DNA from: Plasmopara viticola
Taxonomy: Eukaryota; Oomycota; Peronosporomycetes; Peronosporales; Peronosporaceae
DNA length: 64,000 nt
Assembly (NCBI GenBank): GCA_001695595.3
Contig: MBPM02000010.1
Coordinates: 1,240,001 to 1,304,000, forward strand
Direction: 5' to 3'
Shown here: positions 34,425 to 46,247 of the stretch, piece after piece
Position numbering within the stretch: position 1 is the first letter of the stretch
Layout: every line of letters starts with the position of its first letter
Translations under genes and position numbers: made by a program
Notes under the pieces: model-generated
What the model was told of the DNA's origin: nothing
Seen by the model: the letters and a program-made list of their open reading frames with translations, nothing else
Database searches by the model: none

Positions 34425-35047
34425 TTCTTGAAATACACGAATGAGCATACCAACAGCTGTCAAATTACTCTTTGTCATAAACCGAGAATATTGTTTTGCT
34501 AATAAGTGCTCATCAAACATGGTAAAGAATCAACTCGTACCGCAGCGGGCAGCGCATTGCTTTTATTGTCAAGTGGGAGACTTTTTACCTCGCGACGAAG
34601 CGAACGGAGAATAAATGATTAACACTCGCAAATGTCGACTCCAACGCGGGTTGCACTTTACTATCTATCGCCAATCTGGAAGCGCACATCCCATGACGAT
34701 TCACGTCCGAACATAATCATTTGGCCAGATTCTACGCACTGTGAAATCAACGCTTAATCATAACAATCACAAAAAAATAGCAAAGTTATATCACCGTGTT
34801 GTCACTGAACTTCACATAATGAAATAAAACTTACCCACTACTTTTGTAACGCTAAAATTAATAGGGTCGCCCAGAATAAAAGCGGGAATGGCAAAGCGAC
34901 TGCCTTATGAGCATCAAGAACTGCGAGTGATCCAACAAAAGCAAATCGTCTTTACATAATAAAATTTTCGTTTCCAAAACGATTCTTTGCGACCAGCTGG
35001 TATTTGGAAAGCGCACAGTCGATTGCCGACTTGAGTTCCTTCGCACA

Positions 35048-35063
35048 ACTCATTCTACTTTTT
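35048..35063 (+). promoter_or_regulatory. Inr/FPR-like cap site, AA17-like copy 2
   Basis: ACTCATTCTACTTTTT, 25-40 bp before the ATG at 35,088, identical to the element before copy 1. It supports starting at 35,088 rather than 35,004. Confidence 0.55.
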
Positions 35064-35087
35064 CTCGTCCACTCCTCGCTCCCCCCA

Positions 35088-36017
35088 ATGTTTTCACAGT
35101 ATCTCACTGCTCTTGTTGCGACGGCTTTAGTATCCATCGACACCACGGAAGCCCATTCCTACATGATAAATCCCGAGATGACATGGTCGACCAATTATTC
35201 GACAAATAACTACGCCGGACTAATCGACGCCGAAAAGTATCTACCCGTTCCCGAAGGCTTGTCCTACAGTACAGACCAGTTGCTCAACACGAAAGCTTAC
35301 TGGCAATCGTTTAACGCTAGCAAATACAAAACGTTGAAAGAATTTGCGGATGAGACCATAGAACTAGGGACACTGGAACCCTTTGGCAAGGCGACCAAAA
35401 CTTGTGGCTTTGCGCAAGAAACCGGTACGCCTCGTGATTTGCCTGAGAAAGTGGAATGGGTTGAATTCATTCACAATGGACCTTGCGAGGTCTGGTGTGA
35501 CGATAAAATCGCCTTCTCGGACTCTGACTGTGCACGCCACTACCCGGGAGACCCTGCGTCACTGCCGTACGATGCCAGTGTTTGTGCTGGGGCCAAGATC
35601 TTGCAATCGTATTGGATTGCGCTCCATGGTATCCCGTGGCAAGTCTACATTGGTTGCGTACCTCTCAAAGGTGGCGGTGGTGGCGCCGCTCCCGCAAAAT
35701 CGCCATCTTCTCCGTCGACAACTCCGTCGACAACAACTTCGTCGACTTCTTCGTCATCTTCATCGAATGATTCCTCACAGACTCCGCCAAGCCCGGCAAC
35801 CCCACCAACGACTCCGTCGACTTCTTTGTCATCTTCATCAAAAGCTTCCTCAGAGACTCCGAGTGCTGGTGGCACACCTCCGGCAAGTGACACAGAGGCT
35901 TCAGAGGCTACTACAGCGCCGGTTGCTGACACACCTACGGAAACGCCGCCAACCGAGCCTACTCCCGAGTCAAATGTGCCAACTGGTGGTGCAAAGTGCG
36001 TTCGCCGCCGCGAATAA
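35088..36017 (+). CDS. AA17-like secreted lytic polysaccharide monooxygenase, copy 2, 309 aa
   Basis: Near-identical twin of the gene at 32,561-33,490, facing away from it, with the same predicted activity. The protein is also 309 aa. The signal peptide (1-22), the mature N-terminal His23, H129 and Y187 are all kept. I count six amino-acid differences from copy 1. One is in the signal peptide (L/S at residue 3) and five are in the Ser/Thr/Pro-rich tail (for example S/P and P/L changes). The whole catalytic domain is identical in protein and nearly so in DNA, while the flanking arms have diverged much more. This suggests recent gene conversion or strong selection. Confidence 0.8.
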   Translation: MFSQYLTALVATALVSIDTTEAHSYMINPEMTWSTNYSTNNYAGLIDAEKYLPVPEGLSYSTDQLLNTKAYWQSFNASKYKTLKEFADETIELGTLEPFGKATKTCGFAQETGTPRDLPEKVEWVEFIHNGPCEVWCDDKIAFSDSDCARHYPGDPASLPYDASVCAGAKILQSYWIALHGIPWQVYIGCVPLKGGGGGAAPAKSPSSPSTTPSTTTSSTSSSSSSNDSSQTPPSPATPPTTPSTSLSSSSKASSETPSAGGTPPASDTEASEATTAPVADTPTETPPTEPTPESNVPTGGAKCVRRRE

Positions 36018-36613
36018 GCAGCGACCGAGCAGTTCGTGTAAAAGTTGTGGTCATCATGTGACGTGATCTTGAAAACTGCTGCGTTTACCTTAAAAGGTGT
36101 ATAAAGGAAATTGCGTGCCGGCATAATATCGAACATTGTTTGTAGAAAAGTAAATGTGAAATAGACACTTGACAAATACACAACAACAAAGCAATTTTTT
36201 CCATCAATTTTCAACATTTGCACTCTTTTGTTGCACTCCCAGCATTTCTTGGCACCTCCTTTTGTGTTGCCCTCCTTTAACTAAAATCACTTAAGAAATT
36301 GTTCGTATTATTTGAATCAAACAATGTGACAATTGAATTTACCTATTGATACAGCTCGTGTAAATATTAATTTACAAACCTTGTTATAATAAAAAAATCG
36401 AAATGGTTAATAAAACACCAGAATTCCAAATGACGAAATCGTTGGATGTCTCCTGAGATGAGCCTTGTTGCATTAATTCTAGCAATCATTTTTGATCATC
36501 GCAGGTCCCTCAGAGGCATGAAGCCTTCCACTAAGCTTTATTCTTGTATTAAGAGGTTCTAAGTATACAAACGAGCAGTCACATCCACAGTAAATTCGCT
36601 GAATAAAAAAACC

Positions 36614-36810
36614 TTAGCGCATGCTGCTCCGTTTGAAGCGCTGACTCGTGCTACGGCATCAGATACGTCGAATTGAGCTTCCTGGACGCGCAGACACCCC
36701 ATCCAAGCTTAAATTAGCGCGTTCTGCTCCGTTTGGAGCGCTGATTCGTGCCACGGCATCAGATACGTCGAATTGAGCTTCCTGGACGTGCAGACACGCG
36801 TTCCAAGCCC
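36614..36810. repeat. 100-bp direct tandem duplication
   Basis: TTAGCGC(A/G)T... starts at 36,614 and again at 36,714. The two units share the core ACGGCATCAGATACGTCGAA and most flanking bases, with about ten substitutions. It is present only in the right arm of the large palindrome. Confidence 0.85.
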
Positions 36811-37387
36811 GATACTACACCCCGTCGACATGAAAATTTTCTGAGCCTCTTGTCTACAAACGCAGTATTTCAAAAAATTGGTGCTGGTGTGGTAGAGCCA
36901 CTCGGCAATAAGACACCACACGCTTGTACCACGTTACGAACGAAGCACTGCACGCTTCCGTAAATGTACCCGCGTTGCGTGCGCACTTCCATGAATTTAC
37001 AACATCCTCAAAAGAAGCCACGACCTGTCGTTTGCATTTTCTCGGCATCGAAAATAACTTTTATGATACTAAACGCCGTGCGAAATACTGTTGGCGCTGG
37101 TACTGCTGACGTAGGGGGGCGACTGTCAAGGTGACAGCGATTGCGATCCGTTCAGATAAAGTTGAATGCCCCATGTGTTGCTCGCCACACCCATATGTTC
37201 GACTTACTAAGGACAGACTCGAGACAAGTGGGTTACGGCGATACTTCTCCCATTTCGACAGAACTAAAGAGAAAGTTGTAACATCGACTAGATTGTCCAG
37301 CAAGTGCACTGTTACGGCGTTTTTCCTGCATTATAGCCATCGCGCACGCGACACACAGAGTCATTGTAACGCAGTCGCGGAGTATTC

Positions 37388-37735
37388 GTCGAACGAGGAT
37401 TTGGCGGCGAGCAGGGCGAAGTAGGTGAAAAAGGAGGAATGTTTGTAATTACAAGCAAATTAAAAAGTGATAGCTCTTACGGATTCTTGTCTTGCTACAG
37501 CTTAACTGGTGGCTCTCAGCTATCTACCGCAACCACTCTGAAGGCCATCATTCCGTCTGACTACTTACACGTCCTAGGTTGATTTAACCAGTAAGCTCTC
37601 TTGACTCCCAATGATTATGGAGCATTAAATTCTTTCGAAATTGTATAATCGCAATGGAAATAAATTTATCTATATGGCGTAAACGCCGTTACCGACGAAC
37701 CTGCCGCTGATGATGGTTACGTCACATGACCTCCA
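37388..37735 (-). repeat. LTR of the decayed gypsy element (3' LTR position)
   Basis: Similar, with indels, to 50,706-51,090; shared blocks include TTGCTACAGC followed by GGTGGCTCTCAGC and GCGTAAACGCCGTT. On the minus strand it follows a short purine tract (GAATGGAGG) and the integrase remnant, so it sits where the 3' LTR should be. Exact ends are uncertain. Confidence 0.6.
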
Positions 37736-39560
37736 TTCAAGAAGGTGTATGTTTGAAAAGATAAGGCTTATCTTTTTTAAACTTCCAATTGAGGTCGATT
37801 AGTTCGGAAATCGGTTTTGGATTCTGCGCGGGTTCCGAGGTGGATTCTTTCTCGGGCTGTAACAGTAAAGTGTGGAGCACTGGATACAGCTTCGAATTCT
37901 TCGATTCTTCCCAGCCATCGGAATCTCGCAAAGCTTTCTTCACGATCGGGAATGAGTGTTGTATATTGGCACGAGTTTCATTGACTGAGCAAAGTTCTTG
38001 TGACGGACATCCAAATTCTTGCCATCCAAAAGCACCATGTCGCCAACCTGAAAATCTCGGACAAGTTTAATTCTGTTGTTATAGTACTCCAAGCGCTCTG
38101 GTGCATCGCTCATGTGGTCCAGTGCGACTTTAAGTAAAATTTCGTGACGTGGTAAGATCTCTTGTGCTGATTTTTGAACTTGTGAAATACTGGATCTGAT
38201 GCCAAATCATCCGGCCGATAAGGCACTTCTTCTGAATCCTCGAGCGGTAATATTCCAACTATAGAGTGTACGCGTCGAATATAGGCCAACTCAGACAAAT
38301 GTGAAACGTCATTACAGCCATTCTCTGCTAGGTTGACGGCACCTCGGAGGCAATCTCCATCAGATCGTTCAGTTCTTTCTGTTTGTCCATCCGTTTGTAA
38401 CTTAAAAGCCGAAGCCAAAATGTGTTGCGTTCCCACAACAGACACGTTTAATTGCCATAACATAGATGTGAACTTGGTGTCGTTGTCGGACACAATGGTC
38501 TCTGTTATGCCATGGTCCTCCATATATTACGTATGTAGACCTTAACGATTCTGCAGTATCGTCCTTTGTCTTTGTAGCGATGAAGATGGCGTTTTGTCAA
38601 GCGATCAACAGCACCATGACGGGATTGAAAACGCTTTCGGTGTCCGGTTGAGACACGATGAAGTCCATTGATATGTCGACCCAATGGTCTCTTGGAACAT
38701 TAAGTCTGGAGAAGTGCTAGCAGTTTGGTCTGCCTAGCCTTGATGTGCTAACATTTCGCAAGTGTCAAACCACATTGTCTCTTTGAAGTTGTTTCTTCAA
38801 TTGTTGACATATAGCTGAATGTATTCCGTCTTTTTTGGATAGTCCTTTGACATAAGGCCAGATCAACAAATTCCCCTTCTCCTTCGCCGACTTTACCCCG
38901 CTTACCCGCAAAGCCTCGTCCGACGACCAACCTGTAAAGAGCTTCTCCCACGACTGTGTTACATAGTAGCACTTGTCGTGTCAAGTAAAAGAATGTAAGG
39001 CAAGGGTGCTCGTTGTCACATAGTGTCAAGTGAGACTTCCTGTGATTATTGGTTTGAACCGCATAATGGCGAGTACTAGATCACAAATAGAAGTCTTTCA
39101 GACCAAACTTAACGTGCAGTAGTTGTTAGTGTGGTTGCACGCTAGTTTGGTACAAACATTCGAAGTTTGTTCAGAATTCCTGTCCCGCTGCTGAAAACTC
39201 GTTAAAGAACATTCGAATACATTGCCCAGTTTGCTTTGCTTGATCTTCATTCATTACTACTGAGACGTTTCGTTTGGCTTAGTTGTATGGAAAGACATAA
39301 GACTCGCAAGCCCATTAAGTTGTGTTCAAATACCACTAAGTTCCTTACGAGCCGTTGCAAAGAGCTCGACAAGCTTCGAAAGGACTTGTGGCCAATAATG
39401 GGAATTAGCTGGAGCTTATCCAGCTTATCCGAAACGAAATCCCGGGTTGTAAAGACTCAGGCGCCAGGAATATAACGCATGACATTACAGAATGCCCAAA
39501 GCGCCGTATTTGGCAAATTAAGAGCTTTGAAAGCTTCATCAGACCACTCTATCTGTTAAT
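37736..39560 (-). mobile_element. Decayed Ty3/gypsy retrotransposon (RNase H to integrase)
   Basis: Minus-strand pol pieces in correct order, with stops and frameshifts. RNase H entry reads IEWSDEAFKAL near 39,520-39,560. An integrase zinc-finger tail with KARQTKLLALL is near 38,720. The core entry DHWVDISMDFIVSQPDT is near 38,640-38,690. A catalytic-core segment SDNDTKFTSMLW...QTDGQTER lies in the frame 38,110-38,523. An integrase C-terminal module reading RDFQVGDMVLLDGKN is near 38,010-38,070. The copy is clearly inactive. No RT core was found upstream, and no 5' LTR is adjacent. Confidence 0.75.
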
Positions 39561-39639
39561 AGAAAAAGTGAAGACTGTAAATCAAAACTTTAACAGTATT
39601 TATTTCTTGCGGTTTACTAGATTATACAAAGAGCGCTAA

Positions 39640-40230
39640 GAAGTCCAGCAAGTATGACCCAAGAAAGAGGCCCTACGGCTGAGCTCCTATCTCAAAAACG
39701 AAATCAAGAGCTTGTCAACAGCTCTCGACGACAATAGAACTTTTACGGCCAACGTTGCGCTCAAGTTCGCGAGCGCCAGCTCCGCACGATGCAGTAAGGG
39801 CCAAAGGCCAAGCGAATTAAAGCGCTCAAACTAATGTGACTTTTTCTGCAGCTACAGGACAAGACACACTGTCGATGCAGCAATTACGGGTGTGTTTTAC
39901 ACAGCAACAACAGCAATATCGAACTCAGGTACAAGCTCAGATGCAAGCACAAGTGCAATAGGGTAATGAGCGCATCAAGTGTATTATACGCATCAAGAGG
40001 CGAGCGGAAGATGATAGATTGTTCTGTTTAAGAAGAGTCTTTACGCCAATAAGCACCACTTGATAAAAACAGAGTCGTCAGACTTTGTGACGCTTATCTC
40101 GAATAATTTAGGCAAATCCGTACTAAATTGGTCCGCGTCTTCATAGCCGACTGCGAGTGCGTGAGCTTGCACAAGACTTGGGCAATGTTCACACGCTTCA
40201 GGTTTAAAAATTTCGAGTAACTTTTGAGAG
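39640..40230 (+). pseudogene. Possible gag-like remnant, glutamine-rich
   Basis: The plus strand around 39,860-39,960 encodes a Gln-rich run (TQQQQQYRTQVQAQMQAQ) ending in a stop. It is followed by fragments in shifted frames. It resembles retroelement gag but has no zinc knuckle, so this is a low-confidence call. Confidence 0.25.
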
Positions 40231-42636
40231 CGGTTCTTTTAATTAAGCGTAAGGGTAATAATCCGCGAATACCTCAATCTTAAAAATCGATATATCGAAC
40301 GGTACTGAATTGCAGTGAGCTGGAAAAATGGTTCATTTTTTATTATTGGGAAGAGGCCTAAAAGAAGATCAAGGAAAAGAGTCCTCATACATTTTAGAAG
40401 GCCTTTGGATTTGCCTCCAACTTTGAGTATGCCCATTTCTCGGGAAAACATAATCGTATGTCGGCAAGTCGTTCTAGACGGTGTTCATGGAAATAGGTAA
40501 TTGTGCGAAGAAATCAAGACCTCAATATTTAAAAAAAAGAAATTAAGAACATGTATTAGTTGTGGCGTTGTTGACCACATATCGTTCTTGGACGCAAGAA
40601 AGCGAGCCGTTGTATTATTAAGGATCATTTGCAACTACGGCAACGTTACAGTTTAAAAAACTCAAGATTAGCATTCGCTACGTCAAATTAGTTTAGTCTT
40701 TAATGCTCATGGAGGTGGCTCGACACTCAGTGCAGGCCAATGACTGAGATTTTGGTGATTACATGAACGGTCTGCACTAATGTTACCAAGTTATTGGTTA
40801 TCGCTCCCAAAGAAGATGTATGAAGAATCGCTCCAACTAGCATCATATGGAGGAAGCCGCCTTGGCATAGAAAAGCAATTAAGTCTGTTGTATGTTCTAT
40901 TTGTTCATCTGGGCGACCAATGCAAGTGCCCGTGTCTCTGACACAGTTTAATTTCGCTCCAGAAAATAGTTTTTTAGCTAAATATCAAGAACAAGCTTTC
41001 CTAAAATTCCTTTTTTCCATTATGCTTCATACTTCCCCCCATTTTCATTGAAGCCGGTGACTGTATTTAAGCTGTTACCCACCTGCTAGAGTGCGAGTGC
41101 AGTTTTGTTTTGCTACGAATACGCGTACAACAACGAATTGTCAGGTATTTACCAGTCTAACTATAGAGGGGCTATACGCTGATCCATCATACCCCCCATA
41201 CCCTCCACGGTAACCGCCGTAGCGCCCTAGCCACATGTTCTCTTTTTAAAGTTAGTAAACACGCACAACCTATCGCCGTAATTTCAGTGTATCTGCCCCG
41301 ATAAAAAATTGAAAAGAAGTTATCATATTCAACTCCAGAGTCGGGCTTGTCGCGACCACCGAAGCCTGTGCTGTCTGTATCTTTAAATAAAGTTGCTCGT
41401 AGCGCATGAATGACGGTACACGCTCTATCTAGTTAGCAGCAGGGTTGGCGCCACCTCCGTAGACTTACAAAGCAAGAAACTCGCTCGAACTGAGCATACT
41501 GTGTGCCCAACAGACGAGGCAAAGTCATCAATATCATCCCAAAACTATGAGCGGGTTTAGATAAACATTATACTGCGCAGACAAAGGATTTACAACAAAG
41601 TGCTAACAGGTAGCCGGGGTCACTCAGCACCTCGTGCAGAAGAGGCATGCAGGTAGATTCGCACTCTTTAGTGAACAACTATTTGCCAATCTTCGAAGAG
41701 TCCAAATGAATGGTACTTAGGTACAAATTAATTGAAGCATTTGCAGATGTGCTTCGATTAGCAAAAAAAGCTTGCAAGGTCCAATCTTTGTCACTTTCGA
41801 TATTGCTTTTATAGCCCTTCATTCTAGCAAATTGCCCCCGCTGCAAATATTCCTACGAAACCCTTTTTTTGCTGTCATTAATGCTTCCGACATTGTTGGC
41901 GACGAGACCTCTAGACTTGCTCTTGACGTCGTATTCGGAATTAAAAGGCTGACACATAACGCCAAGATTAGTGTTGCGTTGCACTGTTGTAATGTACTAA
42001 CAAGATGTGTCATAACAATCAAATTTTAGCTGTGAGTCATAAAGTATTAAAAAAGTGCCACGCAATTGAAGACCTTTTGCGTACGCATGCTGGGAACCAC
42101 GCGGCATACTCGGCATATCTCGTCAGAGTATTCAGGCACATGGCCGTGGATACTGAAATCTTTCTGTTATCCAAACTATCGAGTAAGAGACATTTAAAAT
42201 ATTGACACAACTACATGCGTCATTTAACCCCGGACGAGTCCGAAGAATGTAGAGAAGAAAATAAAGTCTCCTTCAGCAAGCAATACGGCACTCGTGAACA
42301 CGGCATGAAGGACCTTGAACGGAGCAGCGACACACTACGAGCGACGTTTTCTCGACAGGATATTTTGAGCTAGCCTTTTTTGAGCACCACGGGCTAGCAC
42401 AAATTGTTTATACTTTTATTATTTGATTTTCAAGCTTAGCATAGGAAAAGTTGAGTCATTTTTTGTTCCCCGTTGGATCCAAATGTGAGTCATTTTTCAT
42501 TGAAGAAATTTAGCTACCAAAAAGTCGTTGTCTTCAGCACCACAAAATATTACGCTTCAGTTTATGGCCATTACGTTTCTGTCGCGGGCAATTTATCAAG
42601 CTCTGGTGGAAGCAGCCCCTCGCCAGAAATTTGCGC
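40231..42636. other. Gene-free stretch
   Basis: Frames up to 85 codons without recognisable features; no repeats seen. Confidence 0.5.
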
Positions 42637-42699
42637 ACAATCAAGCTACTTAAACCGATTGCCAGGATTTCCGGCGATCGGTTTAAGTAGCTTGATTGT
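42637..42699. repeat. 27-bp inverted repeat with 9-bp loop
   Basis: 42,637-42,663 pairs with 42,673-42,699 with a single mismatch (ACAATCAAGCTACTTAAACC... against its complement). No gene nearby; possibly a fold-back element remnant. Confidence 0.88.
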
Positions 42700-44929
42700 A
42701 CAAACATATTTGTGAACCCTTCATTAAGGGTAGAATTTGCCGCAAAGATCAAGCCTAAAGAAGCTGTAATTAAAGCGGTCTTCCTTTTAAGATTTCCCGG
42801 TGAATACTCGTGCATTGTCTTTGCGAAAAACTTTAATTTCGGTGGACTCTCCAAATCCCAGCATCAATTTACGATAGCACTGCGCTACGAGAAGGGAAGC
42901 GTGCGTGCCCTAGATAGTACACACTCATTGCACTGATCTGTGTCGACTAAAAAAAAATCTTTAAGACGCTCACACTTCGATTGCAAATGACTTTCTGAGT
43001 ATATTTCTCCGAGGAAACTGTCACGGTTAACCTACTGCAGATTTTAGCTCTTGTAATCGACCTACACCTGAGTCGTGCAGGCCGATTTTCTTTGGAAATA
43101 GAGTCGTATGCGCATTTGCCTTTTAAGCATGCAAAGTAGACTGAATAGGCTGACATCCCTCTTGTCTACGAAGGGATGCAACATTTCGGTTGCACGAGGA
43201 TCTGATGCAATCAGTATGTGTCTGAGAGCACTTATCCGATAAGAGAGTACTCGATTTAAAGGATCTTGAGCAGAAGATGGCGAAGTCAACAGCGCAAAAA
43301 GCGTTGGCTTTCAAGGAAGATGCCTTACGCATTCTATAGCTTCTCACGGTGGGGGCTAAGAGCTGTGAGGGAAGTAAAAGAGAAATCTCCTGCTTTAAGT
43401 CAGACAGGTCGAAGTGTCCATGATACCTGCTCCAATGCAGACGAAAAAACGGAGAGGGAGCTCGGCCATTATTTTTAGCTCAAGTGAATTGACACTTACA
43501 AGCAAATTGCAGTGTGACCAAGCGTAGTTCACCTGAAATGGTTTGATACGCCAGACCCGACCTCAAATATGTACACTATGCACATTAATGTTTTTTGAAA
43601 GGTACATTTTGTCCAAGAGTTAAGAATTTTTGCTGGGTGAGGTGGCCAGAACTTCTATCTGATAGGCACCATCTTGCGTGAGGCAACGAACGCGGTATGG
43701 TCGAACGTGTTCCGTGTACACGAGACGTCATTAAAGAGGCCGTAAAAGTGATCATGAATGCCAAATGTGACTTACAGGCAGTACAAGTAGGAGAGACTTA
43801 CATTGGTAGTGCCCATCGGGTGGTCCAGTTCTCAAGAAAATAGCCATAATAGTTTTAGAGAGATGGTGCGGGCCAGCGTGTGTAGCTTCATCTCACGAGA
43901 TCCGGTTCGTATTACGCGGGTCGTGCTAATAACCTGGCTTGCTGATTGCTAAAGCAATCGTGACTTTTAGGAGTAGGACACGGTATGTACATGTTGAGTC
44001 CAGGACGTTGAGCAATTGCGCTCGACGCTTCTCATTTAAAGAAAATCAGCCACATACTCAAGCTCTATGCTTGACAGTGTCACTATTTGCTTAGCAACAG
44101 AAACGAACGTCGAGATATCTATTGTTTGGAAGATCTAGGTATACAGCTTCTCGTCTTTGATGGCGCCAAACGTTGTTGAGTTTCGGACCTGGATGCGAGG
44201 TCTGACCCCATCTCGAGTATGGCATGAATGGAAAGCCACGAACTTTGAGTGAAAATGCTTGGGTGCTTCCTGCTCTATTCCCGTAGCTTGGGTGCGTCAC
44301 AAACCCACCCCTGCTAGGAGGTTATAGTGTTATAGGTGCGCCACTTGACCGAGCCGGTCAACGTGTTGACCATGACCGCTAGAGTATTGCGCAGATGTTT
44401 TAAGAAGGGATCCGCTAATCATCACTCACTTTTCTTTCCTCACCACTAATCCCTTGTGCGCTTTTGTTGGCTAGATGATTTACCCCAATGAAAAAGAGCT
44501 CTTTACCGAGCGCGAACCTTCAAAATTTGAACCCGCAAAAACATTTTGCACCACTTCGGCCACAAAAGTACCTTTCACATTGTTCCCAAACTATCTCCTT
44601 TTGGTTTACCGTAGGTGTATAAACGCCCATGAGATAATATAGGGTACAAAACTCGGTTTTAAAATGGGTTAGACATACCGTAAGTGATTCAGTACCATAT
44701 GTTTGTCATATGGATGCTGCTGGACATAAAAAGATGCCTGGCGTCAGGCGGCAATAAAAGGAATGCCCGAAAGTCCATGGTCCGAGTCTTGTACTTAGAA
44801 ACGGCAACTATTGCAATTTATTGGGGCAGCTATCGACGTCCAAGTTGCGCCTGGCAGGATATAGAGAAGCTGACGTGCAATATTTGAAAACGACAATGGC
44901 AAAGAATGAATATACTTCTAACTTGATCT
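42700..44929. other. Gene-free stretch downstream of the temptin-like gene
   Basis: Short frames only, including overlapping 60-110 codon frames on both strands with no domains. Nothing else supportable. Confidence 0.5.
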
Positions 44930-45505
44930 CTAGAGGAAGTAAGAAACAAGAGCAGCGGCAAGACCGAATGCAGAGTAGACGGCTGGCGTCATCGATGAAG
45001 CTGCACTCGTGGCCGTTGGCGTGGGCGCGGCAGTGGGGGTCGACGAATCAGTCGTCGAGGTCGTGTCGTCAGTAGGTGTCGTAGCATTAGTCGAAGTGGC
45101 CGAAGTAGCTGTGCTAGTGTCGTTAGAACAGACGATATCAGCCCACAACGTTGGGTCCGACTTTAAGGTCGCGTTGCCTGGGTGCGAAACGCCTTCGGTC
45201 CAGCGCACGGTAGGGTTCGAATTGGCCACCCACTCACAGCATGGATCCCCGAGCTCTTGGCCGTTGGTCTGTCCATCGCCGTCCGAATCCTCTTGACAGA
45301 GTTGCGCGTTCCACTCCTTGCCTGCGCTGTAAAACGCTTTGCCAAAATCATTTCTGGCGCCACCACCTTCAACGTTGACGTGACCCAAAGCTGGCACGTT
45401 GGGAACACTATCCCCGTTTGGTAAAAGAGCGACGTATTCGGGATGCGCGCTCACGACGGTGGCGAAAGCCGCAATGGCAGCACTTGAAAGAGTTACGTGG
45501 ACCAT
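44930..45505 (-). CDS. Temptin-like secreted, GPI-anchored surface protein, 191 aa
   Basis: Predicted cell-surface protein. Signal peptide 1-19 (HVTLSSAAIAAFATVVSA), so the mature protein begins HPEYVALLPNGDSVPNVPALGHVN, the hallmark start of the temptin-like domain found in many oomycete secreted proteins. The domain runs to about residue 90-130, with a calcium-binding-like loop DSDGDGQTNGQELGDPCCEW and paired cysteines. It is followed by a Thr/Ser/Ala-rich spacer (about 130-168) and a hydrophobic C-terminus (VYSAFGLAAALVSYFL) with small residues before it, as a GPI-attachment signal needs. Function in oomycetes is not established; adhesion or signalling is a guess from temptin of molluscs. 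A cap-site-like element precedes the ATG. No intron. Confidence 0.85.
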   Translation of the reverse strand: MVHVTLSSAAIAAFATVVSAHPEYVALLPNGDSVPNVPALGHVNVEGGGARNDFGKAFYSAGKEWNAQLCQEDSDGDGQTNGQELGDPCCEWVANSNPTVRWTEGVSHPGNATLKSDPTLWADIVCSNDTSTATSATSTNATTPTDDTTSTTDSSTPTAAPTPTATSAASSMTPAVYSAFGLAAALVSYFL

Positions 45506-45543
45506 ACTCAGGAAGAACGAGGAGGAGTTTGCACTTAGCGGCG

Positions 45544-45560
45544 TTTTGAAGAATGAAAGC
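45544..45560 (-). promoter_or_regulatory. Inr/FPR-like cap site, temptin-like gene
   Basis: The minus strand reads GCTTTCATTCTTCAAAA, matching TCATTYYNCAW, 39-55 bp before the ATG at 45,505. Confidence 0.5.
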
Positions 45561-46231
<671 letters not shown>

Positions 46232-46247
46232 GAAGATGTAGAGACTT

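Larger units (their letters stand above)
34425..37165. repeat. Right arm of large inverted duplication carrying an AA17-like gene
   Basis: Reverse-complement partner of 31,610-34,100. Relative to the left arm it has an extra segment at about 36,610-36,850 containing a 100-bp tandem duplication. Beyond about 37,165 similarity to the left flank ends. Confidence 0.9.
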
